The position numbers and the translations under genes were made by a program. Under the pieces are notes generated by a model. The model was not told the origin of the DNA. It saw nothing but the letters and a program-made list of their open reading frames with translations, and made no database searches. A DNA stretch of 64,000 nucleotides from Sandarakinorhabdus sp. (GTDB lineage Bacteria; Pseudomonadota; Alphaproteobacteria; Sphingomonadales; Sphingomonadaceae). Shown piece by piece: positions 17,154-26,593 of the stretch. Each line of letters begins with the position of its first letter. Position 1 is the stretch's first letter. Location of the stretch: NCBI GenBank assembly GCA_020692215.1, contig JAIMKW010000001.1:124001-188000 (forward strand). Direction: 5' to 3'.

Positions 17154-17170
17154 CGTTAATTTTCGTTAAT
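17154..17170. promoter_or_regulatory. Two CGTTAAT repeats one helical turn apart
   Basis: CGTTAAT occurs at 17154-17160 and again at 17164-17170, a 10-bp spacing, in the divergent region between the vWA gene and the D-aminoacylase gene. The TTAA half-sites recall CtrA boxes, but the gap is 6 bp rather than the usual 7. It is a possible operator. Confidence 0.3.
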
Positions 17171-17291
17171 CTATTTGCCGTCCAAAGGCAATCGTGCGGG
17201 CTGGCTGTCTCGATCGCCAACCACATCAATTCGTGCGGTTCGCTGCAAGGCCATTCGGTGCTAGCATCGCCTTTGGGAAGAGGAGATTTTC

Positions 17292-19034
17292 ATGCATGAC
17301 ATGGTCATTCGCGGCGGCACCATCGTTGATGGAAGCGGCGCGCCCGCCTTTGTGGGCGATGTTGCGATCGATGGCGGGCGGATCAGCGCGGTGGGCGAGG
17401 TTTCCGGCAAGGGGCGAACCGAGATCGATGCGGCCGGCCTGCACGTGACGCCGGGCTTTGTCGACATCCACACCCATTATGATGGCCAGGCGACGTGGGA
17501 CAGCGAGATGGCGCCCAGCAGCTGGCATGGTGTGACAACCGTGGTGATGGGCAATTGCGGCGTCGGCTTTGCGCCCGCCCGCCCCGACCGGCACCAGTGG
17601 CTGATCAGCCTGATGGAGGGCGTGGAGGATATTCCGGGCACCGCGCTGGCCGAGGGCATGACGTGGGACTGGGAAACCTTCCCGCAATATCTGGACGCGC
17701 TGGAGCGGCGGCCGCGCACGGTGGATGTGGCGACCCATGTGCCGCATGGCGCGGTGCGGGCCTATGTGATGGGCGAGCGCGGGGCACGCAACGAAGAGCC
17801 CACCGAGCATGAGATCGCGCAGATGAGCGCCATCGTGGAAGAAGGGCTGCGCGCTGGTGCTCTGGGCTTTTCCACTAGCCGGACGGTGCTGCACAAATCC
17901 ATCGACGGCGAGCTGGTGCCCGGCACCACGGCAACGAAGGACGAGCTGATCGGCATCGGGCGCGCCGTGGCGCGTGCGGGCCACGGGGTGTTCGAGATGG
18001 CATCCGACCTGAAGCGCGAGTGGGACGAGTTCGGCTGGATGGGGGCCTTGAGCAAGGAAACCGGACTGCCCGTGACCTTTGCGATGCTGCAATCCATTGC
18101 CAAGGAACTGCCTTGGGAAGAGCAGATGGCGCAAACCGCGCGCTGGAACGCCGATGGCGCCAATATCGTGGCGCAGATCGCGCTGCGCGGCACCGGCATC
18201 CTGATGGCCTGGCGCGGCACGGTGCATCCGTTCAAGTTCAGGCCGAGCTGGGCCGAGATCGACGCGCTGCCCTGGGCCGAACAATGGGCGCGGATCAGCG
18301 ACCCTGCGTGGAAGGCCCGGCTGCTGGCAGAGGAGAATGTCTTTCCCGAATCCGATGTGCTGCCGCTGCTCTATGCTGTCGCGATGGGTTTCGGCCTGCA
18401 ATATGGCATGGGCGAGGGCTTTGATTACGAGCCGACGCAGCAGCAGACGATCGAGGCGCTGGCAAAGGCCGCCGGGAAAAGCCCTGCGGAATATGCCTAT
18501 GACCTGCTGACATCTGCCGAGGGCACGGGGTTCATCTATTTTCCGATCCTGAACTATGCCGACGGCAATCTGGATTTCGTGAAGGGCCTGCTGGAGCGCG
18601 ACGACACCGTGATTTCGCTTTCCGATGGCGGGGCGCATTGCGGCACCATCTGCGATGCGGCCTCGCCGACCTTCCTGTTGCAGCATTGGGTGCGCGACCG
18701 GGCGCGCGGCACCATCAGCATCGAAAATGCGATCAAGCGCCAGTGCAGCGATACCGCGCATCTTTATGGGCTGGACGATCGCGGGCGGATCGCGCCCGGC
18801 ATGCTGGCGGATATCAACCTGATCGATCTGAAGCGCCTGAAGCTTGGCAAGCCGTGGATGGCGTTCGATCTGCCGGCCGGCGGCAAGCGGCTGCTGCAGA
18901 AGGCCGACGGCTATGTCGCCACCATCAAGCGCGGCGTGGTGACGTTCCGCGAGGGGGCTCCGACCGGCGAACTGCCCGGCCTTCTGGTGCGCGGGCCGCA
19001 AGCAAGCCCGGCGCTGGCCATGGCCGCCGAGTAG
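17292..19034 (+). CDS. N-acyl-D-amino-acid deacylase family amidohydrolase
   Basis: This 580-aa metal-dependent amidohydrolase has the metal motif HTHYDGQ at about residues 57-63, preceded by GFVDI, and the D-aminoacylase segment [10 protein letters not shown] at about 80. A late [10 protein letters not shown] carries the catalytic aspartate region. The start has an AGGAG site 6 nt upstream. Family members release D-amino acids from N-acyl forms or act on related cyclic amides; the substrate cannot be read from sequence. No signal peptide is seen, so it should be cytoplasmic. It faces the M20 peptidase gene tail to tail with an 18-bp gap. Confidence 0.87.
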   Translation: MHDMVIRGGTIVDGSGAPAFVGDVAIDGGRISAVGEVSGKGRTEIDAAGLHVTPGFVDIHTHYDGQATWDSEMAPSSWHGVTTVVMGNCGVGFAPARPDRHQWLISLMEGVEDIPGTALAEGMTWDWETFPQYLDALERRPRTVDVATHVPHGAVRAYVMGERGARNEEPTEHEIAQMSAIVEEGLRAGALGFSTSRTVLHKSIDGELVPGTTATKDELIGIGRAVARAGHGVFEMASDLKREWDEFGWMGALSKETGLPVTFAMLQSIAKELPWEEQMAQTARWNADGANIVAQIALRGTGILMAWRGTVHPFKFRPSWAEIDALPWAEQWARISDPAWKARLLAEENVFPESDVLPLLYAVAMGFGLQYGMGEGFDYEPTQQQTIEALAKAAGKSPAEYAYDLLTSAEGTGFIYFPILNYADGNLDFVKGLLERDDTVISLSDGGAHCGTICDAASPTFLLQHWVRDRARGTISIENAIKRQCSDTAHLYGLDDRGRIAPGMLADINLIDLKRLKLGKPWMAFDLPAGGKRLLQKADGYVATIKRGVVTFREGAPTGELPGLLVRGPQASPALAMAAE

Positions 19035-19052
19035 GAGCGGCGCTGCCTGCGC

Positions 19053-20369
19053 TCAGCGCGCGGGTTCGCGCGAAAGGCGCGTCATCAGGATGGCGGCGCG
19101 CTTGGCCTGCCTGGTGATGCTGGGCAGATCGACGGTCTCGCCGGCTGCGTGCGCTCCGCTGCCCGCCGGGCCCATGCCGGCAAGTCCGTCGACATCGCTT
19201 GCAACGAAGCCGATGTCGCCGGCGCCCCGCCGCAGCGGGTCGAGCTCGGGCATCTCGGGCAGGCCCATGTCGGCGTTGACGGCGTTCAACCGGGCCAGCA
19301 GCGCGCGGTTGCCTTCGGTCGGTGCCATCGGCGGATAGGCATCGGCAAAGCGGATTTCGGCGCTGGTGCGCGGCGCATTGTCGGCGACGATGGCCTCCAT
19401 CTTCCGGCGGACGCGGTCGGTCTGCTCTGCGCTCAGCGTCCGGAAGTCTCCGATGGCGAGCGCTGTGGGCGGAATGATGTTGGATTTGCCCGTTGCGGTC
19501 GATCGTGTGCCCTCGTCCTCGAAGGTGGCGCTGATCCCGCCTGCCACGAGGCCGACATTGAAGGTGAGGCTGGGTTCGGGCAGATCCGAGCGAAACTGCG
19601 TGATGATGCGCGCGATCTCGAAGATAGCGCCGTCGCCACTGTTGGGGCTGAAGATGGCGCTGCTGTGGCCGGTTCGGCCTGTTGTTCGAAGCTCCCAGCT
19701 GTTGGATGAGCGGCGCGCGATCGAGCCCATGTCCTGCCCGTCGATCTGCACCAGCCCTTCGAAATCCAGGGCGACATCGGCCCGCTTGCCGGCGGCAATC
19801 AGATCGGCGCGGGCTGCGGAGCGGGGAACGCCCGCATCTTCTTCGTCACCCGTCAGTGCAATCTCGATGTTGGCGTCTGCCAGCGTGCCTGCCGCCTTCA
19901 TCGCCCTGAGCGCGGCAAGGATGACGACGATCCCGCCCTTGTTGTCGACAACGCCCGGCCCTTCGGCACCATCGCCACGCCGTTCGAAGCGCTGGAAGGG
20001 GCTGTCGGCTTCGAACACGGTGTCCAGATGCGCGATGAGCAAGATGCGCTTTGTTCCGGGCTTGCCTTCGTGCACTGCTGTGAGATGACCGGCGCGCCCG
20101 GTATGGCGCATCGGGGCCCAGCTGGCCTTGAAGCCCAGCGCCTCAAGCTCGGGGCGCACCATCACGGCCACCTTTTCCACGCCATCCAGGTTCAGCGTGC
20201 CGCTGTTCTGGTTTACCAGCCGTTCCAGCAGGCCGATGTTGCGCCCGGCTTCGGCGTCGATGGTTGCGACCATCGCTGCTTCGTGTGGGGCAAGCGCAGC
20301 CCTGGCTGGCACGCTCAGCACAGGCAACAGCATGCCAAGGGCTGCGGCCGCCACGGTTCGAAGGATCAT
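19053..20369 (-). CDS. M20 family zinc metallopeptidase, exported (glutamate carboxypeptidase-like)
   Basis: The product of 438 aa starts with a signal peptide (MILRTVAAAALGMLLPVLSVPARA). The di-zinc M20 core shows LIAHLDTVFE at about 110, VVDNKGG at about 145 and the catalytic TGDEEDAG at about 177. Of two in-frame ATGs, 20369 is preferred because AAGGGG lies at proper distance; the ATG at 20378 is only 0-2 nt from that site. The likely role is periplasmic removal of C-terminal residues such as glutamate from small peptides. Other exported peptidases lie close by (M3 at 20,953). Confidence 0.87.
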   Translation of the reverse strand: MILRTVAAAALGMLLPVLSVPARAALAPHEAAMVATIDAEAGRNIGLLERLVNQNSGTLNLDGVEKVAVMVRPELEALGFKASWAPMRHTGRAGHLTAVHEGKPGTKRILLIAHLDTVFEADSPFQRFERRGDGAEGPGVVDNKGGIVVILAALRAMKAAGTLADANIEIALTGDEEDAGVPRSAARADLIAAGKRADVALDFEGLVQIDGQDMGSIARRSSNSWELRTTGRTGHSSAIFSPNSGDGAIFEIARIITQFRSDLPEPSLTFNVGLVAGGISATFEDEGTRSTATGKSNIIPPTALAIGDFRTLSAEQTDRVRRKMEAIVADNAPRTSAEIRFADAYPPMAPTEGNRALLARLNAVNADMGLPEMPELDPLRRGAGDIGFVASDVDGLAGMGPAGSGAHAAGETVDLPSITRQAKRAAILMTRLSREPAR

Positions 20370-20451
20370 TGTGGGCATCCCCTTGGGTTCAGGAGACCAG
20401 CCTAGGGCCTGCCGTTTGCTGCCGCAACCGGGGCTGGTTGTGGCACTGCGC

Positions 20452-20721
20452 TCAGTGGATCGTGAGCACACCATCCACGGCGCGCCATTCGGCAGGCCTT
20501 ATCAGGCCGTTGTGGGCAATGCGGATGGAGTGGAGGGTCGCCTCGATCTCGCGCCGCCAGTGATCGAGGAAGCGGGCGAGTTCGGGGAAGGCGGGCGCCA
20601 GATCCATCGTCTGCCACACGAACTGCTGCAGCAGGCTGGGGTGATCGGGCCTGTAATAGTGGATTTCGGCTGTCAGCAGGCCATAGCCTGCCATTTGTTT
20701 GCGAAATCCCTCGTCCACCAT
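20452..20721 (-). CDS. usg: Usg family protein
   Basis: This 89-aa protein matches alphaproteobacterial Usg from memory: FRKQMAGYGLLTAEIHYYRPDHP, in two parts, then FVWQTMDLAP and GLIRPAEWRAVDG. Its function is unknown. The start at 20721 has GGGAGA upstream and gives the usual family length; a longer open frame reaching 20805 lacks this support. It stands 82 bp upstream of the M20 gene on the same strand and may be co-transcribed. Confidence 0.82.
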   Translation of the reverse strand: MVDEGFRKQMAGYGLLTAEIHYYRPDHPSLLQQFVWQTMDLAPAFPELARFLDHWRREIEATLHSIRIAHNGLIRPAEWRAVDGVLTIH

Positions 20722-20952
20722 CGTCAGTCTCCCTTCATGGCCTGATGTGCTGTTGGCCGTTCGTCCCCCTCGGTGCTCCGCCTGCCATCGTTCATCGAAA
20801 CGCAAGCTTTGGCAAGATATTGAATGCCAGCGTTTTTATACCAGCAGTTCTCGCAAGTGAGTGCCAGACTGGCAGCCGGCTGCCCGGTGCCCGCTGCCCG
20901 CTGCCCGGTGATCTGTCGGTGTGAAAGCCCGAAACCAACCGGAGACCAGAAA

Positions 20953-23124
20953 TTGCGCGTTCCAACATCTGCCAGCGCCGTTGCAATCGGCGCGGCCTTC
21001 CTGTCTGCTGCTGCCATGACACTTCCTGCCCAATCCGCCGCCGCCCGATCCGCACCTGAAGCCACAGCCGATGACACAGCGGTTGCCAAGGCGCCGCTGT
21101 CTGCCAACCCGCTGATCGGGGACTGGAACACGCCGGACGGCACCCCCCCTTACGACCGGATCGAGCCGGGCCATTACATCCCGGCCTTCGAGGAGGCGAT
21201 GCGCCAGGCCCGGCACGAGCTGACCATGATCGGCGCACAACGGTCGCGCCCCACCTTTTCCAACACGCTGGAGCGCATGGAGCGATCGGGCCCGCTGCTG
21301 CGGCGGACATCTGCGGCCTTCTTCAATGTGTCGTCCAGCCATGCAACGCCCGAGATTCAGGCCATTCAGGGCGAAATCTCGCCGCGGCTGGCCGCCTTCA
21401 ACAGCGAGACCTATCTGGACAAGGCGCTGTTTGCCCGGATCGACGAGCTGTATCGGAACCGTGCCAAGCTGAAGCTGACGCCCGAGCAGGCCCGCCTGCT
21501 GGAGGTGACGCACCGCAGCTTCGTGCGGGCGGGCGCTGCCTTGCCTGACGCCGAACGCACCCGGCTGGCGGCGATCGACAAGGAGCTGGCCGGGCTGAGC
21601 TTCGCGTTCGGCAAGAAGGTGCTGGCCGATCAGCTGGCCGGGGACACCCTGTTGAGCGTAGACGAGATGGCCGGCATGCCGCAGGGCTTCCGCGATGGCG
21701 CGGCTGCCAAGGCCGAAGCCGCCGGCAAGCCGGGGATGTTCCTGGTTTCGGCCACGCGATCGGATTTCGAGCCCTTCATGACACTCGCCACCAACCGCGC
21801 TGCGCGGGAGAAGGTTTTCAAGGCGTTCGACAACCGCGGCGACAATGGCAACGCGAACGACACCGGCGAGACCATCGCAAAGATGGCAGCGCTGCGTCTG
21901 GAGCGGGCAAAGCTGCTGGGCTACAAGAGCCATGCCGATTTCCAGCTGGTGACATCGATGGCCCAGACGCCCGAGGCGGCGCAGGCGCTGCTGGTGCAGG
22001 TGTATGAGGCGGCGCTGGTGCGGGCCCGCGAGGAAGAGCGCGACCTGCTGAAGCTGGCGAGTGCCGACGGCCTGAACAGGCTGGAGCCGTGGGACTGGCG
22101 CTTCTACTCCGAAAAGGTGCGCGTGGAGCGCTTCGCGCTGGATGAGACCGAGCTGAAGCAATATCTGCCGCTGGAGGGCATGCTGGCGGCGCTGTGGGAA
22201 ACCTCGGATCGGTTGTTCGGCATCAAGGTTGCCGAGCGCAAGGACATCAGCACCTGGCACCCCGAAACCCGCACGTTCGACGTGTTCGAGGCCGACGGCA
22301 CGCGGCTGGGCCTGTTCTATGGCGACTGGTTTGCGCGCCCGACGAAGCAGCCGGGCGCCTGGATGAACGAGATCCGCGGCCAGAACGGGCTGGAGGGGCT
22401 GAAGCCGCAGGTGGTGAACAACGCCAATTTCACCCCGCCCGCCGCCGAGCAGCCGGCGCTGATATCGTTCGATGATGCCGAAACGCTGTTCCACGAATTC
22501 GGCCACGCGCTGCACGGCCTGATGTCGGCCACCCGCTATCCGGGGCAGGCAGGTACGCGCGTCTATCGCGATTTCGTGGAGTTTCCGAGCCAGGTGTATG
22601 AGCATTGGGTCGCCGAGCGGGCCATGCTGGAAAAGCATGCCCGCAACGCGCAGGGCGAGCCGATGCCGCCCGCCCTGCTGGATGCGCTGCTGAAGGCGCG
22701 CACCTTCAACCAGGGCTATCTGACCGTGCAGCAGCTGGCTTCGGCGCTGGTGGATATGGATCTGCATCGGCTGGAAGCGATTCCGGCGGATTTCGACGCC
22801 GACCGGTTCGAAGCCGAGACGCTGGCAAAATATGGCGTGCCCCACGCCATAGGCATGCGCCACCGGCTGCCGCATTTCGGGCACCTGTTTTCGGGCGGAT
22901 ATTCGGCGGGATATTATGCCTATACCTGGGCCGAAGTTCTGGAAGCGGACGCGTTTGACACCTGGCAGGAGGCCGGCGACGTGTGGAGCCGCGATGTGGC
23001 GGCGAATTACCGGCAGAACATCCTGGCCGTCGGCAACAGCCGGCCGCCGCAGGAAAGCTATATGGCGTTCCGCGGCCGGATGCCCACGCCCGACGCGCTG
23101 CTGCGCAACCGCGGGCTGAAATGA
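20953..23124 (+). CDS. M3 family metallopeptidase (peptidyl-dipeptidase Dcp-like), exported
   Basis: The product has 723 aa if translation starts at TTG 20953. That start is chosen because GGAGA lies 8 nt upstream and the protein then begins with a signal peptide (RVPTSASAVAIGAAFLSAAAMTLPAQS, cleaved near AAA). The ATG at 20824 would add a non-family extension before the signal. The zinc motif HEFGHALHG is at about residue 510, with the downstream family segment FVEFPSQVYEHW supplying the third ligand region. It should cleave dipeptides from the C-terminus of oligopeptides in the periplasm. The DNA just upstream (20877-20910) is a low-complexity run of CCCGCTG-like units. Confidence 0.9.
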   Translation: MRVPTSASAVAIGAAFLSAAAMTLPAQSAAARSAPEATADDTAVAKAPLSANPLIGDWNTPDGTPPYDRIEPGHYIPAFEEAMRQARHELTMIGAQRSRPTFSNTLERMERSGPLLRRTSAAFFNVSSSHATPEIQAIQGEISPRLAAFNSETYLDKALFARIDELYRNRAKLKLTPEQARLLEVTHRSFVRAGAALPDAERTRLAAIDKELAGLSFAFGKKVLADQLAGDTLLSVDEMAGMPQGFRDGAAAKAEAAGKPGMFLVSATRSDFEPFMTLATNRAAREKVFKAFDNRGDNGNANDTGETIAKMAALRLERAKLLGYKSHADFQLVTSMAQTPEAAQALLVQVYEAALVRAREEERDLLKLASADGLNRLEPWDWRFYSEKVRVERFALDETELKQYLPLEGMLAALWETSDRLFGIKVAERKDISTWHPETRTFDVFEADGTRLGLFYGDWFARPTKQPGAWMNEIRGQNGLEGLKPQVVNNANFTPPAAEQPALISFDDAETLFHEFGHALHGLMSATRYPGQAGTRVYRDFVEFPSQVYEHWVAERAMLEKHARNAQGEPMPPALLDALLKARTFNQGYLTVQQLASALVDMDLHRLEAIPADFDADRFEAETLAKYGVPHAIGMRHRLPHFGHLFSGGYSAGYYAYTWAEVLEADAFDTWQEAGDVWSRDVAANYRQNILAVGNSRPPQESYMAFRGRMPTPDALLRNRGLK

Positions 23125-23168
23125 TGTGTGCCGTCCGCCCGGGTTTGAACAAGCCCGGGCGGCGCCCG

Positions 23169-23213
23169 CCCTTCAGCGACTGGCCCTTCAGCGATTGGCC
23201 CCTCAGCGATTGG
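23169..23213. repeat. Three tandem 15-bp repeats over an aminotransferase stop codon
   Basis: The units are CCCTTCAGCGACTGG, CCCTTCAGCGATTGG and CCCCTCAGCGATTGG at 23169, 23184 and 23199. Read on the minus strand, each carries CGC-TGA, so the codons ending the aminotransferase gene, including its stop, are repeated three times. Confidence 0.8.
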
Positions 23214-24363
23214 CGATGAAGCCCGCGATCCGGTCGAAGGCCTTGTCCAGCGTCCGGGCATCCGGCGTCAGGCTGATGCGCACATGGCCGCGCCCGCCGG
23301 CGCCGAACCCGGTGCCCGGAAGAACCGCAACACCCGCCTTGTCGATCAGCGCGCGGGCCATGGCGAGATCGTCTTCCTCTAGGCCGCGGCAATCCAGCAT
23401 CACGAACATCCCGCCCACCGGCATGGCGGCGCGCAGGCCCTGCAGCGCATTGGCGCGATCCACCACCAGCCGCGCGCGGGCTGCGAAGCCGCCATGGTAA
23501 TCGGCAAGTTCGGAAGGCGGAAGCGCCAGGGCGGCCAGCGCGGAATCCTGCACGAACTGGGCCACCCCGAACAGGGCGGCTGCGCTCCAGTCTGCCAGCG
23601 CTGGCACCAGCGGATCGGGTGCCACCACCCAGCCCATGCGATAGCCTGTCATCGCATGGCTTTTGGACAGGCTGTTCAGCACCACGGTGCGCCCGGCCGG
23701 GCCGTGCTGCCAGGCGCGCACCGGGGTGCCATCGAAGCGAAAGCTGGCATAGACTTCATCGATCACCAGCCAGAGATCGTGCGCCTGCGCCAGCGCCGAC
23801 AGACGCTGGAAATCCGCCGCCGTCAGCGCCGTGCCGCTGGGGTTGGCCGGGCTGTTCAGGAAGATGATGCGGGTGGCCGGGGTGATGGCGGCGGCAATCG
23901 CCTCGACATCGGTTGAAAGATCGGCGCGGGCGGGCACCATCACCGGTGTTGCCCCGCTTGCTGTCACCACGCCGGGATAGGTGGCGTAATAAGGATCGGA
24001 CAGGATCACCTCGTCGCCCTCGGCTGCCAGCATCATCATCACCGCAAACCCGGCATGCTGCGCGCCGGGCACCACCACGATATTGTCGGCCGAAGCGCCC
24101 TCGGCCACGGCGATCGCCTCGCGCAGGAGCGGCTCGCCCAGCAGCGGGGTATAATGTGTCCGCCCGGCGGCCAGCGCCTTTTGCCCGGCCTCCACGATGG
24201 CGGGGTGCGGTGCACAGGCCGGGTCGCCCAGTGTCAGCAGCAGGATATCCTCGCCTTTGCGAACGCGGCGCATCGCTTCATCGGCAATGCCCCAGGCGCC
24301 GGACTGGCCACCAGCGCCCAGCCGCTGGGCGCGGGGCGAAAGACGCGGCGGCTTAGCCAGCAT
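23203..24363 (-). CDS. Class I/II pyridoxal-phosphate aminotransferase
   Basis: The protein of 386 aa has the fold-type I aminotransferase signatures: GDPACAPHP near the N-terminus, NSPANPSGT at about 165, the cofactor aspartate in LVIDEVYASF and the Schiff-base lysine in SLSKSHAMTGYRMGW at about 228. The start is uncertain. ATG 24363 overlaps the RidA-family stop by 11 nt, while ATG 24378 is five codons longer; neither has a clear ribosome-binding site. Coupling to a RidA protein fits, since RidA removes reactive imines from PLP enzymes. Substrate is not predictable beyond an L-amino acid. Confidence 0.88.
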   Translation of the reverse strand: MLAKPPRLSPRAQRLGAGGQSGAWGIADEAMRRVRKGEDILLLTLGDPACAPHPAIVEAGQKALAAGRTHYTPLLGEPLLREAIAVAEGASADNIVVVPGAQHAGFAVMMMLAAEGDEVILSDPYYATYPGVVTASGATPVMVPARADLSTDVEAIAAAITPATRIIFLNSPANPSGTALTAADFQRLSALAQAHDLWLVIDEVYASFRFDGTPVRAWQHGPAGRTVVLNSLSKSHAMTGYRMGWVVAPDPLVPALADWSAAALFGVAQFVQDSALAALALPPSELADYHGGFAARARLVVDRANALQGLRAAMPVGGMFVMLDCRGLEEDDLAMARALIDKAGVAVLPGTGFGAGGRGHVRISLTPDARTLDKAFDRIAGFIANR

Positions 24364-24790
24364 GAAGGGGGCCAGCATCGGATAGGATCGCATCGGCTTC
24401 GATTTCCACCCGCCATTCCGGCCGCAGCAGAACCGCACCGGCCACCATGGTGGAGGCGGGGCGGATGCCAGAAAACACAGTGCCATGCGCACGGCCCACG
24501 GCATCGGCATCGGCCGGATCGGCCAGGAACATCCGTGTGCGCACCACATCTTCTGCCGTTCCGCCCAGGCTTTCGATCGCCGCCACGATCACCTGCAGGC
24601 AGCGCCGCGCCTGCGCTTCGGCATCGCCGGGCGTGCTGCTGCCATCGGGCTCTACAGGGGCCGTGCCCGACACGAGGATGTGGTTGCCCACCCGAATCGC
24701 CCGGCAAAAGCCTATGCTTGCCTCATACGGGGAACCCGACGATGCCCGTGTTCGGGGCAGGGACGTGCGCGGAGCGGAAGTGTCTGGCAT
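24353..24790 (-). CDS. RidA (YjgF/YER057c/UK114) family protein
   Basis: This 145-aa protein has family features: GFCRAIRVGNHILVSGTAP in two parts, the substrate-binding arginine in VVRTRMFL at about 87 and RPASTMV at about 113. RidA members hydrolyse enamine/imine intermediates released by PLP enzymes. It overlaps the aminotransferase gene and probably protects or complements that enzyme. It is divergent from the ABA4-like gene with 69 bp between. Confidence 0.87.
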   Translation of the reverse strand: MPDTSAPRTSLPRTRASSGSPYEASIGFCRAIRVGNHILVSGTAPVEPDGSSTPGDAEAQARRCLQVIVAAIESLGGTAEDVVRTRMFLADPADADAVGRAHGTVFSGIRPASTMVAGAVLLRPEWRVEIEADAILSDAGPLHAG

Positions 24791-24859
24791 GCGCGGGCTC
24801 TAGACGGGCAGGGCCGACATGAAAAGCGCCCCCGGAAGGGCACGGAAGGAAGGACTGGG

Positions 24860-25318
24860 ATGCAACAGGCGGATCTGATCTTCACGATAGCCAACTGGCT
24901 GGTGCTGGCGGGCTGGCTGGCGCTGTTGCTGGCGCCCATCCGCCGCGCGCCGCTGGTGCTGGCCGCCCGCATCGCCGCCGCCAGTGTGGCCGCCATCTAT
25001 GTGGCGCTGCTGGTGCGCGGGCTGATGGTGGGGACCGGTCTTCCCGAAGGCGCCGGCTTCAGCACGCTGGACGCTGTTGTGGCGCTGCTTTCGCGCCCGG
25101 AAGCCATATTGGGCGCCTGGGTGCACTTTCTGGCGTTCGACCTGTTCGTGGGAAGCTGGATGGCCGAGGACGCGCCCAAAGCGCGCGTGCCGCACTGGCT
25201 GCTGATTCCGCTGCTGGGCTTCACCCTGCTGGCCGGCCCGCTGGGGCTGCTGCTGTATCTGCTGATCGCCGCCATCCGCCGGCGTGGTGCTGTGGGGCGT
25301 GGGTCTATGGCTCGATAG
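24860..25318 (+). CDS. ABA4-like (DUF4281) integral membrane protein
   Basis: The 152-aa product has about four hydrophobic segments and the family pattern FDLFVGSWMAEDA followed by HWLLIPLLGFTLLAGPLG. Plant ABA4 is linked to neoxanthin synthesis; in bacteria the role is not established, though a carotenoid link would suit a pigmented sphingomonad. The start at 24860 follows GGAAGGA. It ends two bases before tRNA-Gly on the other strand. Confidence 0.8.
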   Translation: MQQADLIFTIANWLVLAGWLALLLAPIRRAPLVLAARIAAASVAAIYVALLVRGLMVGTGLPEGAGFSTLDAVVALLSRPEAILGAWVHFLAFDLFVGSWMAEDAPKARVPHWLLIPLLGFTLLAGPLGLLLYLLIAAIRRRGAVGRGSMAR

Positions 25319-25320
25319 GG

Positions 25321-25394
25321 TGGAGCGGGCAGCGGGAATCGAACCCGCACGAGCAGCATGGGAAGCTGCCAGGCTACCACTACATCATGCCCGC
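25321..25394 (-). tRNA. tRNA-Gly (anticodon CCC)
   Basis: Read on the minus strand, the 74-nt gene begins GCGGGCA and ends TGCCCGC-T-CCA, giving a seven-pair acceptor stem with encoded CCA. The anticodon stem GCAGC/GCTGC closes a TTCCCAT loop, so the anticodon is CCC (codon GGG). The T arm is CGGG-TTCGATT-CCCG. Confidence 0.95.
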
Positions 25395-25482
25395 GGCGCT
25401 GCGCACAGGTAGGTCGCAGCGCACGGGGCGTCAACGGGGGAGATTGGTGTGTGTGGCCAGAACTTCCGGCAACAGTCCTTTT

Positions 25483-25514
25483 GCCTCCGGCGGGCAGGGC
25501 GATGTTCGCCCTGC
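25483..25514 (+). repeat. REP-like hairpin element, copy 1
   Basis: A GCCTCCGGCGG lead-in is followed by a perfect hairpin, GCAGGGCGA-TGT-TCGCCCTGC (25494-25514), nine pairs and a 3-nt loop. It stands between tRNA-Gly and the DUF3883 gene. The same element occurs in reverse orientation at 26594-26625 and in related form at 32902-32930 and 33035-33066. Confidence 0.8.
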
Positions 25515-25624
25515 AGCAAGGTTGTCGGTCGGAGGAGCGTGGCTATGTTCGACGTGTGAGGGCGGGCTCTTCAAAGCCAATCCCAACCCTGGCCAAATTT
25601 CGCTAAACCGGATAGCCAACTCTT

Positions 25625-26461
25625 ATGGCTGAGGTGTGGAGCGACAATGAGATTGACCTGATCGTCGCAGATTATTTCTTGATGCTTGAGTGCGAATTAT
25701 CAGGCCGTCCGCTTAGCAAAGCGGAGCACAACCGGGCACTTCAGAACCTTTTGAGATCTCCCCAAAGGAGCCGTGGTTCCATCGAATTCAAACACCAGAA
25801 TATCAGCGCCGTTCTATTGGGACTCGGACAACCTTGGATTGACGGTTACAAACCTGCGGCAAACTTTCAGAATGCCCTTGTCGATGGTGTACTTCGCTGG
25901 CTTAATGCCTCCCCGGATTGGCTTGCGCCTCAAGCGGAACGTCTGCCCTCGCTTGTAAGTGACGCTTCATCGCTATGGATCGGTCCGCCACCCACTCAGC
26001 GAAATGAACCACCTCCAGTTGATCCCGAATTCATGGCTGCGATCGGCAGGAAGTACGACGTTGCTGGCCGCGATGCACGCAATCGCAGACTGGGAAAGGC
26101 TGGTGAGGAACTGATCCTCCACCGTGAACGGCAACTGCTTTCCCAGGCTGGGCGCAATGATCTTGCCAACAAGGTACGATGGACAGCGGAGCAGGATGGT
26201 GATGGTGCAGGATATGACATCGCCAGTTTTGAGCCCGACGGCCGACAGCGCATGATCGAGGTCAAAACGACGAATGGGTGGGAGCGCACACCCTTCCACA
26301 TCTCCCGCAACGAGCTGGCTGTGGCAGAAGCCCGCCGCGACGACTGGCACCTCATCCGAGTGTGGAATTTCGCCAGAGTGCCGCAAGCCTTTGCCCTCCG
26401 GCCCCCGTTGGACGCCCACGTGGAACTGACTGCCACAAGCTTTCTGGCCGCGCTGAGATAG
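25625..26461 (+). CDS. DUF3883 putative nuclease with a helical N-terminal domain
   Basis: The 278-aa product has an N-terminal domain (about 1-95) with SDNEIDLIVADYF, SKAEHNRAL and IEFKHQNISAVLLGLG, a module I recall from other putative restriction proteins. The C-terminal half looks like DUF3883: GKAGEELILHRER at about 160, then the PD-(D/E)XK-like set D198 (GYDIAS) and E212-V-K214 (IEVKTT). The role is probably DNA recognition and cleavage in defence; no methylase or partner is adjacent. Codon use and GC are lower than in neighbouring core genes, and hairpin repeats in opposite orientation flank it beside a tRNA, so recent acquisition is likely. The possible start at 25625 has no strong ribosome-binding site. 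Confidence 0.75.
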   Translation: MAEVWSDNEIDLIVADYFLMLECELSGRPLSKAEHNRALQNLLRSPQRSRGSIEFKHQNISAVLLGLGQPWIDGYKPAANFQNALVDGVLRWLNASPDWLAPQAERLPSLVSDASSLWIGPPPTQRNEPPPVDPEFMAAIGRKYDVAGRDARNRRLGKAGEELILHRERQLLSQAGRNDLANKVRWTAEQDGDGAGYDIASFEPDGRQRMIEVKTTNGWERTPFHISRNELAVAEARRDDWHLIRVWNFARVPQAFALRPPLDAHVELTATSFLAALR

Positions 26462-26593
26462 CATATCGCTCAGTTGCAGCTTCGAAACTTTCTATCGGAC
26501 CATTTCTCGACGGCTCGGGACGGACTGGGCGCTAGGCATTCAATAATCATCGGAAAGCACGCGGAAGAAGGGCGCGGCTTCAGTCTTGGGGGT

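Noticed and set aside
25321..25394. tRNA-Gly as an integration site for a genomic island
   Set aside because: No integrase and no repeat of the tRNA 3' end were noticed downstream; the single DUF3883 gene is better linked to the hairpin repeats.
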